Shown in pieces: positions 44,843 to 53,585 of a stretch of 64,000 nucleotides of DNA. The stretch comes from Martinezella calliandrae (GTDB lineage: Bacteria; Pseudomonadota; Alphaproteobacteria; Rhizobiales; Rhizobiaceae), in contig NZ_JARFYN010000028.1 in assembly GCF_030272695.1 (NCBI RefSeq), positions 1 to 64,000 on the forward strand, in the 5' to 3' direction. Each line of letters begins with the position of its first letter. Within the stretch, counting starts at the first letter, position 1. Below the pieces are notes generated by a model. That model was not told the DNA's origin and did not search any database. It saw nothing but the letters and a program-made list of their open reading frames with translations. The position numbers and the translations under genes were made by a program.

Positions 44843-45428
44843 GTCTATCATCTCCATTATCCGGCGCGAGAGAAGTTTCATCCTCGACGGGCGGAAGGGC
44901 AAGTTACGGTTTGTTCATGGATGCGGTGGGGGAGGTTGCGTTCGGCGGAATTCAAGCTGTCAGGGTTACTATGAGCGCTTCGGGGGTTGTTCTGGCATCA
45001 CTGCTTTTGGCATTCACAACTGCGAAATCTTCCTGATTAACCGCATGGGCAATGTCGCAGCTTCCGCGTTCGTGGGGGGAAGCTCTCTAAACTTCGAGCC
45101 GGGTCTACTGATCAGCGTAGGTATTTCCGGATCGTTAAACCGGGACGAGGTCCGTCTTGAGGACGTCGTGATGTTATGCACCGGACAACGAAAAGAACAC
45201 CGGCCTTCTTCGCCAAGGCGCTCAACTTTGGCGGGACGAGCGGCGGTAGGATGCGGCTGATATATCTCGAAAAGGCAGCCAACGGCGAGTATGAGCCCAT
45301 TGAAACACTGCTAACGGGCTCGCTTATTGGCAGGACGATATTGAGGGCTCGCTCGGTATCGTTGGGCATGGACTGCTGGAGGAGATCTGCCGCCGCCAGC
45401 CGCTTTCAAAATATACTCGGTCTGGAGG
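44843..45428. other. Gene-poor stretch beside the mmyB remnant
   Basis: About 585 bases with short frames on both strands, none with family resemblance. A plus-strand frame of 135 codons from 45176 runs antisense into the mmyB remnant and is not supported. Loss of coding content here fits decay of a mobile region. Confidence 0.45.
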
Positions 45429-45666
45429 TCATTTTTCATCATGCACGGGCATTTCGGGAAGCAAGCCAGCGAAAGCCAGCAGCGGGCCGAGATCGTGATC
45501 GTCGGCCGCTTTCAGTGCCGCAATATAGGTTCTACGGCGTTCGCTCATTTTCTGAAGATCGTATCCCGCCGTCCAGTCGATAACGTCAGTCCCGTATATT
45601 GAGACCTCCTATCTCATTCGGATCGAGAGGTGTCGCGCCTTCAGGATATTCGAGCTTGATTTTCAC
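45429..45666 (-). pseudogene. Mobile mystery protein B (Fic family), internally deleted
   Basis: A GTG at 45666 overlaps the stop of the upstream gene by four bases. It opens a frame with the MmyB N-terminus (KIKLEYPEGATPLDPNEIGG), which stops at 45586 after 26 residues. In another frame, immediately after, follows a segment like the C-terminus of Fic proteins (DWTAGYDLQKMSERRRTYIA, then ALKAADDHDLGPLLAFAGLL) to a stop at 45429. The Fic core with its HPFxxGNGR motif is missing. MmyB normally has about 190 residues, so this is a deletion with frameshift. Confidence 0.75.
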
Positions 45667-46121
45667 TTCTCCTCCCAGAAGTCGGGCGGCATTTCGTAGA
45701 TCAGTTCGTTCATCAGGCGGACTACTTCCTGGTTGGTTCTGGCGGCAGATACGGCCTGGTCCTCAAGCGCCATATGCTTGCCGGCTATGCCTGTGATCTT
45801 TTGCGCCTTTTTTCGAGCCTGGGCGATAATGACATTTTCGATGGTGTCCGGTGGGACAAAGGCATAAACAAAGTGGCAACCCATAGCTTCGGCTGCTGCC
45901 TGCATGGATTTCAGGGTGACTCCGCCTTCCAATTCAGCTTTCTCGGCTTGCGCGATGCGCGCGCGTGTGAGCCCCATGCGTTTGGCAAGTTGGGCGCCCG
46001 ACATACCAAGGGCTTTACGAACGGTTCGAATCCAGCCTTCGGCCGGGGTTCGAATGTTGGTGCCCTGCGTTGTATCGACAATGATCTGATATTGTTGGCG
46101 AACGGCCCGTTTAACGCTCAT
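45663..46121 (-). CDS. Mobile mystery protein A (XRE-type regulator)
   Basis: A 152-residue helix-turn-helix protein matching mobile mystery protein A. Visible parts are GWIRTVRKALGMSGAQLAKR and GLTRARIAQAEKAELEGGVT (HTH, about residues 28-66), then AAEAMGCHFVYAFVPP and MALEDQAV. MmyA is encoded with MmyB, a Fic protein, on mobile elements, probably as an antitoxin-like regulator. Here the partner is broken. I chose ATG 46121; the longer frame would use TTG. Inverted repeats lie immediately upstream, as expected for autoregulation. Confidence 0.85.
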   Translation of the reverse strand: MSVKRAVRQQYQIIVDTTQGTNIRTPAEGWIRTVRKALGMSGAQLAKRMGLTRARIAQAEKAELEGGVTLKSMQAAAEAMGCHFVYAFVPPDTIENVIIAQARKKAQKITGIAGKHMALEDQAVSAARTNQEVVRLMNELIYEMPPDFWEEK

Positions 46122-46142
46122 TGTTAACTCATATGTTGACAA
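46121..46142. promoter_or_regulatory. Inverted repeat at the mmyA start
   Basis: TTGTTAAC, six bases, GTTGACAA (one mismatch) overlaps the start codon region of the mmyA-like gene. It is a plausible operator for autorepression. Confidence 0.45.
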
Positions 46143-46182
46143 TTAACGGCATAGTGCCAACATATTCATATACAAAACTATT

Positions 46183-46212
46183 CTTTGTGTCAATATTTAT
46201 ATTGACACAAAG
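46183..46212. repeat. Perfect 14-base inverted repeat upstream of mmyA
   Basis: CTTTGTGTCAATAT, two bases, ATATTGACACAAAG: a perfect AT-rich palindrome 62 bases upstream of mmyA. It may be an operator, a cruciform-prone site, or part of the mobile element end. There is no T-run that would make it a clear terminator. Confidence 0.6.
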
Positions 46213-46779
46213 CTTTCACGCTTGAGAAGTAAGTAAGGAGTTTGCTGAGGCACAACGAGACACCTCTACGCAAATGGCGCTCCGCCGTCCTCAGTGGGTT
46301 TACGTGGTGCTGCGCGGCAGCCTCGTCCGGAACGCCGTCAGGTATCTCGGTGATGTGATCGGCTGGGACGATGGCCTTTTCGCTCCGCGCACCACGGCCA
46401 CGGAAGAAGGCGACAGACGATAATTGGATGAAAATGGATGGACAAATAGCAAAATCGCTGCTTGAGAGGCTTTTTCACGCCGACCTTCCGGCCAGCGTTC
46501 CATGCCGGGCGCCCCAATGCAGCAGGATCATATTTTGCGATACCCATTTGAGTTCTCCTTCGGCCGCCATTGGCCGTTGGAAGAACACACAAATTCCAGG
46601 TACGCGGCGGCCGTCACCGGAACGACAGCTTAGGACGGTAAGACTCTTGTAGGTGCGTAACCGAGGAAATCAATCGCTCAGCCCCTAATTTAGGGCGGAT
46701 TGAACCGCGCCGCACTTGTGATTATCAGACATTGCGACAGCTATCGCGACAATTCCGACAGTTGGCCGATGTCCAAGGG
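46213..46779. other. Degraded stretch with integrase remnant
   Basis: About 570 bases between the palindrome and the dimethylformamidase-like gene. Apart from the integrase start listed separately, there is a 49-codon plus-strand frame (46274-46423, MALRRPQWVYVVLRG onward) without a ribosome-binding site or family. The part 46600-46779 holds nothing I recognise. Confidence 0.4.
46461..46547 (-). pseudogene. Tyrosine integrase N-terminal remnant
   Basis: A minus-strand ATG at 46547, preceded by AAGGAGAACTCAA, begins a frame whose residues about 11-29 read GRPAWNAGRKVGVKKPLK. This closely resembles the N-terminus of a common family of rhizobial tyrosine recombinases (GRPxWNxGRxVGxKRPLKP). After this point the similarity ends; the frame continues with unrelated sequence to 46338. 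The catalytic domain with the RHRY residues is absent. Confidence 0.6.
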
Positions 46780-48429
46780 TCAGGATGCCTGATCCGTAGA
46801 GGTCTGGCCCGAGCCGAAGCGGTCCAGCACGTTGCGTGTGACCGCGATCACCTGCGCATCGCCTCGGGTCAGGCCCATGACCCATTCACAGGTCGCGGCG
46901 GTGAAGATCTCGCCGCGACCCTTCTGCCAGTGGATGATCATGCCGTTGCCGCGCGCGCTGGCGTCCAGCGTTTCGGGTGTGACGGCGCCGAACAGCGCCT
47001 TCGCCTTGAATTCGGCGTCGGTTGCGCCGATGTAGAGCGTCTCGCCCCACGCGCCCGTATCGTTCTCGATACTGGTGGCCAGCCCCATCGCCAGGATGAC
47101 GATCTCCGGCACGGCCCCATCGGTGCAGGCAGGGTAAGGCAGACCATCATCCATCCGGTAGTCCAGCCCGTCGACCTCGTAGCCGAAGATACGACTTCCG
47201 GCGCCCAACTGGTCGCCGTACCCCAACCCGGTATTGGCAAACCCCCAGTGACCTGGTCGATAGACCGTAAAGCCACCTGGGCCGTTCCCCACGCAGCGGC
47301 CCAGTCCGGCATAGACCCCGCGCAGGGCGTTGACGCCGAAAGTCAGGGCACCGGGGCGGTTGACGGGGGCGACTTCCCAGGCTGCCGTGGTCAGATGCGG
47401 CGTGCTGCCCTTGGCCTTCGGGTCGTGCTCGGCGGTGTACTTATAGCAGATCTGGTTCCGGCCTTGATTCTCGATACGGGTCTGCCAGAGGAAGTTACCG
47501 GCAAGGCGCGCGACCTTGCCGCCCTCTTCGACGAAGGCGTCGACGGCGTCGCGCATACGCGCACTCCAGTATTCGTCATGGCCGACGAAGATCGCGCAGC
47601 GGTGACGGCTCAAAAGGTCGGGGTCGGAGTCCAGGTTATGCAGGGTGGCAAAATCGAAATCACGGTCTTCGGCCTCGGCCCAGCGGGCGAAAGGGCGTTC
47701 ATAACTGGCCCATCCGCTTGAGGCATACTTCTTGGAATAGCCATAAGCATAGGCCCATTCCATGTAGGGGTAGCGGACCATCTCCCCGGGTTTCTGCGGC
47801 AGCTCCGGCAATGCGCGCGGGGCACCGGGAGGCAATTTGCAGAACCCCCGCGTCCAAGGACGCTGTGTCGATAGAACCGGCGAAAAAGCGTTGCCGTCAG
47901 GCCCCGTAATGCCCTCGTAATGGTTCGATCCGCCCCAGCAGTTATAGGCCACCCATGTGCCGGTGGCGCAGACCAGCACGTATGGCGCGGGTGGCAGATG
48001 TCGCGCACGGCGGATCAGGATCAGGTGATGCTCCTCGATCCGATCACCGTCGCGTTCCGCCCGGAGCGTGATCAGATATCCGCCCGGCCGCCAGTCATCC
48101 GGCACGGTGAAGCGTGCACTTTCCGGCCATCCGCAGCCCGTGACCGAACAATCTGCGGGCGTGTCGCGGTGGTGGCCGGGAAGGTCATCCATCTGCAGCA
48201 GCGGCTCATACCGTAGCCCGTCGCGCCCCACCTCGAAGGACCACCGCTCGGCGGTGGTCGAGACGTGCAGCACAACCTCGTCGCCCGGAACATAGCTCAT
48301 CCGCGGTGTATAGCCCCAGACCTCCAGCACACGCGGATCGCGCGCCGGACCTATGTAATAGTGATCGAGGATATGCCGCGCGCGGGCGCGGGTGCGTGGC
48401 GTGATGGCGGGTCCGGGTCCTTCGGTCAT
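46780..48429 (-). CDS. N,N-dimethylformamidase large (beta) subunit-like protein
   Basis: A 549-residue protein resembling the C-terminal catalytic part of N,N-dimethylformamidase large subunits, which hydrolyse dimethylformamide to dimethylamine and formate. Family features include WVAYNCWGGSNHYEG, the glutamine-amidotransferase-like FVGHDEYWSARMRDAVDAFV, and GNGMIIHWQKGRGEIFTA. It is shorter than the about 760-residue known enzyme, and no small subunit gene is nearby, so another amide may be the substrate. ATG 48429 lies four bases after the CoA-transferase stop, so both are one operon. Confidence 0.78.
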   Translation of the reverse strand: MTEGPGPAITPRTRARARHILDHYYIGPARDPRVLEVWGYTPRMSYVPGDEVVLHVSTTAERWSFEVGRDGLRYEPLLQMDDLPGHHRDTPADCSVTGCGWPESARFTVPDDWRPGGYLITLRAERDGDRIEEHHLILIRRARHLPPAPYVLVCATGTWVAYNCWGGSNHYEGITGPDGNAFSPVLSTQRPWTRGFCKLPPGAPRALPELPQKPGEMVRYPYMEWAYAYGYSKKYASSGWASYERPFARWAEAEDRDFDFATLHNLDSDPDLLSRHRCAIFVGHDEYWSARMRDAVDAFVEEGGKVARLAGNFLWQTRIENQGRNQICYKYTAEHDPKAKGSTPHLTTAAWEVAPVNRPGALTFGVNALRGVYAGLGRCVGNGPGGFTVYRPGHWGFANTGLGYGDQLGAGSRIFGYEVDGLDYRMDDGLPYPACTDGAVPEIVILAMGLATSIENDTGAWGETLYIGATDAEFKAKALFGAVTPETLDASARGNGMIIHWQKGRGEIFTAATCEWVMGLTRGDAQVIAVTRNVLDRFGSGQTSTDQAS

Positions 48430-48433
48430 GGGA

Positions 48434-50914
48434 TCACTCCGGCAAATATTTCTCGGCCCAACCTTCGCCCGCTGCACCAGCGGCGACCATGGCGGCGATT
48501 TCATCCTCCGTGTAACCAAGCCGTGCCAGGATCGTCCGCGTCTCCGCGCCGGGTTTGGGTGCCGGGCCGGGAATGGTGATCGCGGCGTGTTCCGGGCGCA
48601 CGGCATTGGGGGCAACCAGATCGACCCATCGACCCATCGGGTGCTGGTCATGACGGATCGCGCGATAGGTGGCCCGGCGGATGTCGGCGGGGCCATCGCT
48701 TTCATGATGCAGGCCTGCGTCGCGGTTGACCGAGAGAGAGCCGAGCGGAACAACGCTGGCTGAGCCACCCCGGAACCGTTCCTGCCAATGGGCAATGGGA
48801 TGACCGGCGAAACGATCGACCAGGGCCTCGGTCAGCCCCTCCTCTGGCTGGCTGGTCAAATCGGCCAGTTCCGGCACGCGCGCCAGGGCTGCTCCCCTCT
48901 CATTAGGGGCGGCGAAGAACATCCAGCCATCGGCGGCGCGGTAGCAGTGATAGAACGGGCCCCAGCCCCGCGTTTTACGTCCCGACGGTTCGTCGAATGG
49001 TGCGCGCCCGTCGAAATCATACATGAACTGCGCCTGTATCATCGCGCCGCACCCTGCCAGCGCTGCCCGTGCCACGCCTCCCTTGCCGGTGATCCGCCGC
49101 CGCTCCAGAGCCGCGCCGAGCGCCACGCAGGCGGCGTAGCCCGTCAATGCGTCAATTGTGCCGAAATGGGCGTGTTCCTCAGGCGTGTCCGGTCCGCCGC
49201 CGAAGCGGACCATGACACCGGTCGCGGCCTGCGCCAGATCGTCATAGCCCAGATGATCCGATTTCGGTCCCCGCAGAGGCCCACCCCATGCGTCGAGTTG
49301 TGCGAGGATTGCGCGCGGGTTTATGGCGGCCAGCGCCGCGGGGGTCAGGCCGAGGGCGTCGCGTTGCTGGTCGGTGCCGTTCATCGTCACGACATCCGCT
49401 CCCACGATCAACCGTGCGAGGGCCGCGCGGCCCCGTTCGGCGCCAAGGTTCAACAGCACGCTTTCCTTGCCGCGATGAGCGTGCAAGCCGAAAACAATGG
49501 CGTTCCAGGGATCGACCGAAGGGCTTACCGGCTGCACCGACGTTACCTGTGCCCCGAACCGCGCCAGCGTCGAACCGATCGTCGGCCCGGCGATCACGTT
49601 GGTGAGATCCACGACCTTCAGCCCGTCGAGCCAGCCGCCAGCGCCCTTTCCTAGCGGTTCGGCGCGCGGCGGTTCGGCCAGAAGAGTGGGAAGGTCGGCG
49701 CGGAACTCATCCGCCATCGGCCCCGGCCGCTTGTCCATCGCGCCGGTGTCATCGGCAAGCCACGCGAGATTCCCCAATTGCCGCATCCTACCGTGCCGAG
49801 GATCGTCCACCTCCAACACCAACCCCGAGGCCAGCGCATGCGGATCGGCGAGCCATTCGCGCGTGCTGCGCTGCGCCGACGCCGGCGCCTTGGCCAACCC
49901 GAACAGCTCCTCCCACTCCCAGGACGGGCGGGTGAGGAAGGCAGCCTGCATCGCCTCCGCCACACGGGCGCGGTCGCGCGGCCCGACAGGGTAGTTGCGC
50001 ATCGCCCACGCATCGGGCCAGTCCTTTTGATCCAAATATGCATCGAAGTCCGGCAGCGTCGCTGCGAGATCATCCAGCCCCAAGACCTCGAGCACCCGAC
50101 GCGGATGAGTCACAATGGAGCAGGAGACGACGTAGAACCCCCGCCCGTCGGCGCAACGATAGGTGCGGTAGAACGGATCGAGGAATGCGCCAAGATCTAC
50201 GTAGCTGAGATCAAGCGGCAGGCCCCCGGCGCGGCGGCGATCGAGTTCCAATTCGCGTGGGGACTTGTAGCGAGCGGGATAATTCTCGATCTGCTCGCAG
50301 TTATAGACGAGTCCTTCGAACAACGCCGAAGCTAGCGGCACCTCGATATGGTCGCCGCCCATCCGGTCGCGCGCGCCGAGCGCCAACAGCACGGCCATCG
50401 CCCCGAAGGTGGCGCCATAGGCCGAGGCCAGCCCAAGCGGCGTGAAGGAGGGGTTGATCCCCATCAACTGCCGGTTCAGGCCCATATCGGTGAACTGCCC
50501 GGTGCGCGCGGCGATCACCGCTTCCCAGGCGGCGAGCTTGGCAAGCTCTGGATCAGTCGAGCCAAAGCCCGGCAGCGACAATGACACAATGCCCAGATTG
50601 GCCGCACGCAGATCGGCCGGCCCCAACCTCAGCCGTTGCATGACGCCCGGGCGGAAATTGTCGATAACCACATCGGCACGAGCGACCATATCCAGCGCTG
50701 TTTTACGGCCTTGATCAGTCTTCAGATCCAGCGTTAGCGCGCGCTTTCCCCGCGATAGCATGGTAAAGGCCGGGTCGTCCCAACGTGGACCGCCGGGCGG
50801 GTCGATACGGATCACCTCGGCCCCCAGATCGGCCAGCATCATACCGACCATAGGACCGGCGAGATAGTGGCCGAAATCAAGTACGCGAATATGAGACAGA
50901 GGGCGATCGGTCAT
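48434..50914 (-). CDS. Fused double-domain CaiB/BaiF (family III) CoA-transferase
   Basis: An 826-residue protein containing two family III CoA-transferase domains. The first (residues 1-400) begins IRVLDFGHYLAGPMVGMMLADLGAEVIRID; the catalytic Asp region reads LTGQFTDMG-like as ARTGQFTDMGLNR. The second starts near residue 420 (LKVVDLTNVIAGPTIGSTLA). Usual members are about 400 residues and dimerise as interlaced rings; a fusion could form such a ring from one chain. It moves CoA between carboxylic acids. ATG 50914 is preceded by CGGAG. The substrate is unknown; co-transcription with an amidase-like gene suggests degradation of an amide or betaine. Confidence 0.83.
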   Translation of the reverse strand: MTDRPLSHIRVLDFGHYLAGPMVGMMLADLGAEVIRIDPPGGPRWDDPAFTMLSRGKRALTLDLKTDQGRKTALDMVARADVVIDNFRPGVMQRLRLGPADLRAANLGIVSLSLPGFGSTDPELAKLAAWEAVIAARTGQFTDMGLNRQLMGINPSFTPLGLASAYGATFGAMAVLLALGARDRMGGDHIEVPLASALFEGLVYNCEQIENYPARYKSPRELELDRRRAGGLPLDLSYVDLGAFLDPFYRTYRCADGRGFYVVSCSIVTHPRRVLEVLGLDDLAATLPDFDAYLDQKDWPDAWAMRNYPVGPRDRARVAEAMQAAFLTRPSWEWEELFGLAKAPASAQRSTREWLADPHALASGLVLEVDDPRHGRMRQLGNLAWLADDTGAMDKRPGPMADEFRADLPTLLAEPPRAEPLGKGAGGWLDGLKVVDLTNVIAGPTIGSTLARFGAQVTSVQPVSPSVDPWNAIVFGLHAHRGKESVLLNLGAERGRAALARLIVGADVVTMNGTDQQRDALGLTPAALAAINPRAILAQLDAWGGPLRGPKSDHLGYDDLAQAATGVMVRFGGGPDTPEEHAHFGTIDALTGYAACVALGAALERRRITGKGGVARAALAGCGAMIQAQFMYDFDGRAPFDEPSGRKTRGWGPFYHCYRAADGWMFFAAPNERGAALARVPELADLTSQPEEGLTEALVDRFAGHPIAHWQERFRGGSASVVPLGSLSVNRDAGLHHESDGPADIRRATYRAIRHDQHPMGRWVDLVAPNAVRPEHAAITIPGPAPKPGAETRTILARLGYTEDEIAAMVAAGAAGEGWAEKYLPE

Positions 50915-51018
50915 GGAAAAACTCCGAAGTGATTTTTTCCAGATTACCCATGGCCGAAATCGGCGGGATAACGGATACTGCCAATAATGAACAAAATCTG
51001 CCAAAGTCGCGTGCTGGC

Positions 51019-51927
51019 ATGCGTGTCAACGTTCTGCTGTTCGATGCGTTCTCCAACATGATCCTCGCCTGTCTCATCGAGCCATTAAGGGTAGTGCGGG
51101 ATGAGCACGGGATGGATATTTCCTGGACCCTTATCACCCCGCATGACAACGTCGTGCAATCATCGAGCGGCCTGTCGCTAGCGCCCGACTGCTCCGTGTC
51201 GAAGGCGTCCCCCTGCGATGTCCTGATACTGCTAGGCGGCGACCGTTTCCGTGCCGACGCGACCGCCATCGAAACGCGTCGAGCGTTACGTCTGGCGCGT
51301 AAGGCCGACATTGTCTTCGCGGCGGACACCGGGGCATGGCTCCTGGCAGCGGCGGGATATCTGGACGGGCGGCAGGCAACGCTCCACTGGCAGTTGCTGG
51401 CCGAGTTTGCCCAGGCTTTTCCTGAAGTTCGGACCATCCATGCCCCCTATGCGATCGATGGTCGCTGGATGACGTGCGGCAGCGCGGCAGGCGCAATGGA
51501 GCTGGTCCTGCAAGACATCGCGCGTCGGTTTGGGGCAGCGGCGCGGTTCGACGCGGCCGCCATGTTTTTGCACGCTCCCCGCGTAGCGGCTGGGCAGGAT
51601 GCAGGGTTCGGAGCGATCCCGTCGCACCCGAACCCGAGACTTCGCCGCGTGATGGATCTGATGGCGGCCTCTATCGAGGCCCCCAGAACTCTGCCTGATA
51701 TCGCCGCCGCGACCGGGTTGACCCTGCGTACCATGGCGCGACTGTTCGAAGCCGAAGTTGGGATGGCGCCCGGAGAATGCTATCGGCACATGCGATTGGC
51801 GCGTGCGAGGGAGCTCATTTTCCAACAAGGAATGTCCGCAACGGATGCCGCCGCGCTTTGCGGGTTTTCTTGCGCCGCATCGTTGAGGCGCGCCCTTGTC
51901 CACGCCCAATCCGGGCCGGCCCATTGA
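51019..51927 (+). CDS. GlxA-type AraC regulator with DJ-1/PfpI domain
   Basis: A protein of about 302 residues. The N-terminal DJ-1/PfpI-like sensor domain (VNVLLFDAFSNM, then CDVLILLGGDRFR) is followed by an AraC helix-turn-helix pair (LPDIAAATGLTLRTMARLFE and ATDAAALCGFSCAASLRRAL). Such regulators control quaternary-amine catabolism (GbdR, CdhR, ArgR types). It is divergent from the CoA-transferase/amidase operon, its likely target. The frame extends upstream to a GTG at 50929; I prefer ATG 51019 because it directly precedes the domain and leaves room for promoters. Confidence 0.82.
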   Translation: MRVNVLLFDAFSNMILACLIEPLRVVRDEHGMDISWTLITPHDNVVQSSSGLSLAPDCSVSKASPCDVLILLGGDRFRADATAIETRRALRLARKADIVFAADTGAWLLAAAGYLDGRQATLHWQLLAEFAQAFPEVRTIHAPYAIDGRWMTCGSAAGAMELVLQDIARRFGAAARFDAAAMFLHAPRVAAGQDAGFGAIPSHPNPRLRRVMDLMAASIEAPRTLPDIAAATGLTLRTMARLFEAEVGMAPGECYRHMRLARARELIFQQGMSATDAAALCGFSCAASLRRALVHAQSGPAH

Positions 51928-52489
51928 AGTTGTCAAGGAAGCCCCGGAGTCGATTGGCTGTTTTTAGCCGCCCGCGACCCGATCATTTCCGTCGCCAGCG
52001 CCACCTTGGACGCGTTCAGGGAGTTCATTGCTGCCGCCTGAATGACCAAAAGAACGCTGGATTGACCAGTGCCTTGCTCCCGGTAGGCGGATCAGCCCCC
52101 GGGGAAACCGACGATTTCCCGGGACCCTCAAAACGACCATTTATCCAAGCAAAGCCAATCACCACTTCTGGCGCAACCTCGGCCCACGTTGTCGCTTCAC
52201 AATATCCGCTTTGTGGTGACAGCGACCGGTGGCCAATGACCGGCATACGGGCGCAAAGCTGCCGTCTCTGGGGGGTGTTCTGGAGTGGTGGCGATTTTGG
52301 CGCAGCCGACAGGATGAAACTGAGAACCCCTATGCCGTTGTTTGCGCTATATAAATCTTGCGGCAGCCGCGAGCGGATGAATGGAATCAGGCTGTATTTC
52401 TCCAAGCCCCTGCGGTTCGAAGCGGCAGAAAAGGCGTCGCAGACTGGCGGCTTTCGGGAGGCGGACGCTTGATCGCGGCTTGATCTCTA
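51928..52489. other. Gap between GlxA-type and LysR genes
   Basis: About 560 bases. Directly after the GlxA-type stop, in the same frame, there are about 30 protein-like codons (WLFLAARDPIISVASATL) before another stop, possibly a remnant of an unknown gene. The rest shows no gene or repeat that I can support. Confidence 0.35.
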
Positions 52490-53413
52490 CTATGGAACTT
52501 CAGCATAGCGGATGATGCTCTGGTTTTGTATGTTGGCGACTAATTCATCAGAACGAGACAAAAATCGGCGGAGCAAAGGTGAGGAATTTGAATCGTTGTA
52601 TCCTAAGGTGAGATCAATTGTCGGAGGCACACCCTCAAGTGCTCTGGCAACGACATTTGGCGTCAGCATATTTTGCGCATAGAGCGGAATGAGCGTTATT
52701 CCACCTGTAGACACGACGAGCGACATTGCTGATGGTAGGCCGTCACCTTCGTACTCTGCCTTGAGTGTGATCCCAACTTTCGACGCGTAATCTTGGATCA
52801 CGGATTGCAATACGGGAGAAATTCTAGCCGAACTGACGTAAGTTTCGCGGGCAAGGTCCTGCGGCCGGATCTTTTTCCGAGACGTCAAGCGATGGTCCGC
52901 CGGCATTACGGCAATCAGCGGCTCCTTGGCTAAAAACTTGAAGGACACACCCACACTCTGCGTCTCGGGGCGAAGGAAAGCGACGTCCAGCTTGCCTCGC
53001 ATCAGTGCCAGCGCAAGGTCCGGGGAAGACTGACTGGACAGTATGATTTCAACCTCTGGCGCTTCCTCACGAATAATGCGTAATGCATGGGGTAGCCACA
53101 CGACCTCCTGTCCCGCGAGAAAACCGATAGTGAACGACCGCTTTTGCGGCCGTTCCGCCCGCCGTGCGCCTTCCGCAGCCGCCTCGACTTGCAATAAAGC
53201 CAGCCGCGCGTGATCAAGAAACACTTTACCGGCGGCGGTGAGCGTCACGCCGCGCGGCTGCCGTTCCAGCAGTTTTACACCGATTTCGGTTTCCAGATCG
53301 CGAATTTGCCTGCTGAGTGAGGGCTGGGAAGTGTGTAGCCGCCGTTCGGCTGCGGTCAGCAAGCTTCCTTCCTCCGCAACAGCAACGAAATAGCGCAAAT
53401 GCCTGAGTTCCAT
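52490..53413 (-). CDS. LysR family transcriptional regulator
   Basis: A 307-residue LysR regulator with a textbook N-terminal domain (MELRHLRYFVAVAEEGSL, then AERRLHTSQPSLSRQIRDLE) and an effector domain from about residue 90 (KRSFTIGFLAGQE). It resembles the BenM/CatM/HcaR-type branch for aromatic compound degradation. ATG 53413 is the usual family start. It is divergent from the chloroperoxidase-like hydrolase gene with about 170 bases between starts, so that gene is its likely target. Confidence 0.9.
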   Translation of the reverse strand: MELRHLRYFVAVAEEGSLLTAAERRLHTSQPSLSRQIRDLETEIGVKLLERQPRGVTLTAAGKVFLDHARLALLQVEAAAEGARRAERPQKRSFTIGFLAGQEVVWLPHALRIIREEAPEVEIILSSQSSPDLALALMRGKLDVAFLRPETQSVGVSFKFLAKEPLIAVMPADHRLTSRKKIRPQDLARETYVSSARISPVLQSVIQDYASKVGITLKAEYEGDGLPSAMSLVVSTGGITLIPLYAQNMLTPNVVARALEGVPPTIDLTLGYNDSNSSPLLRRFLSRSDELVANIQNQSIIRYAEVP

Positions 53414-53585
53414 CGGGTCCTCGCTATACATTCAAGGCATAGCTCGAACGTACAAGGTATTTGTCCTTGATAAAGAGGGGATTTAGTCAACGTCGTAGTT
53501 TTGGGATATGATCGAACACGCCTCACCGGACGTATTTCGCAATCAACTGTATCCAAAACGAATGTTTAACAGATGGAGCGACACG

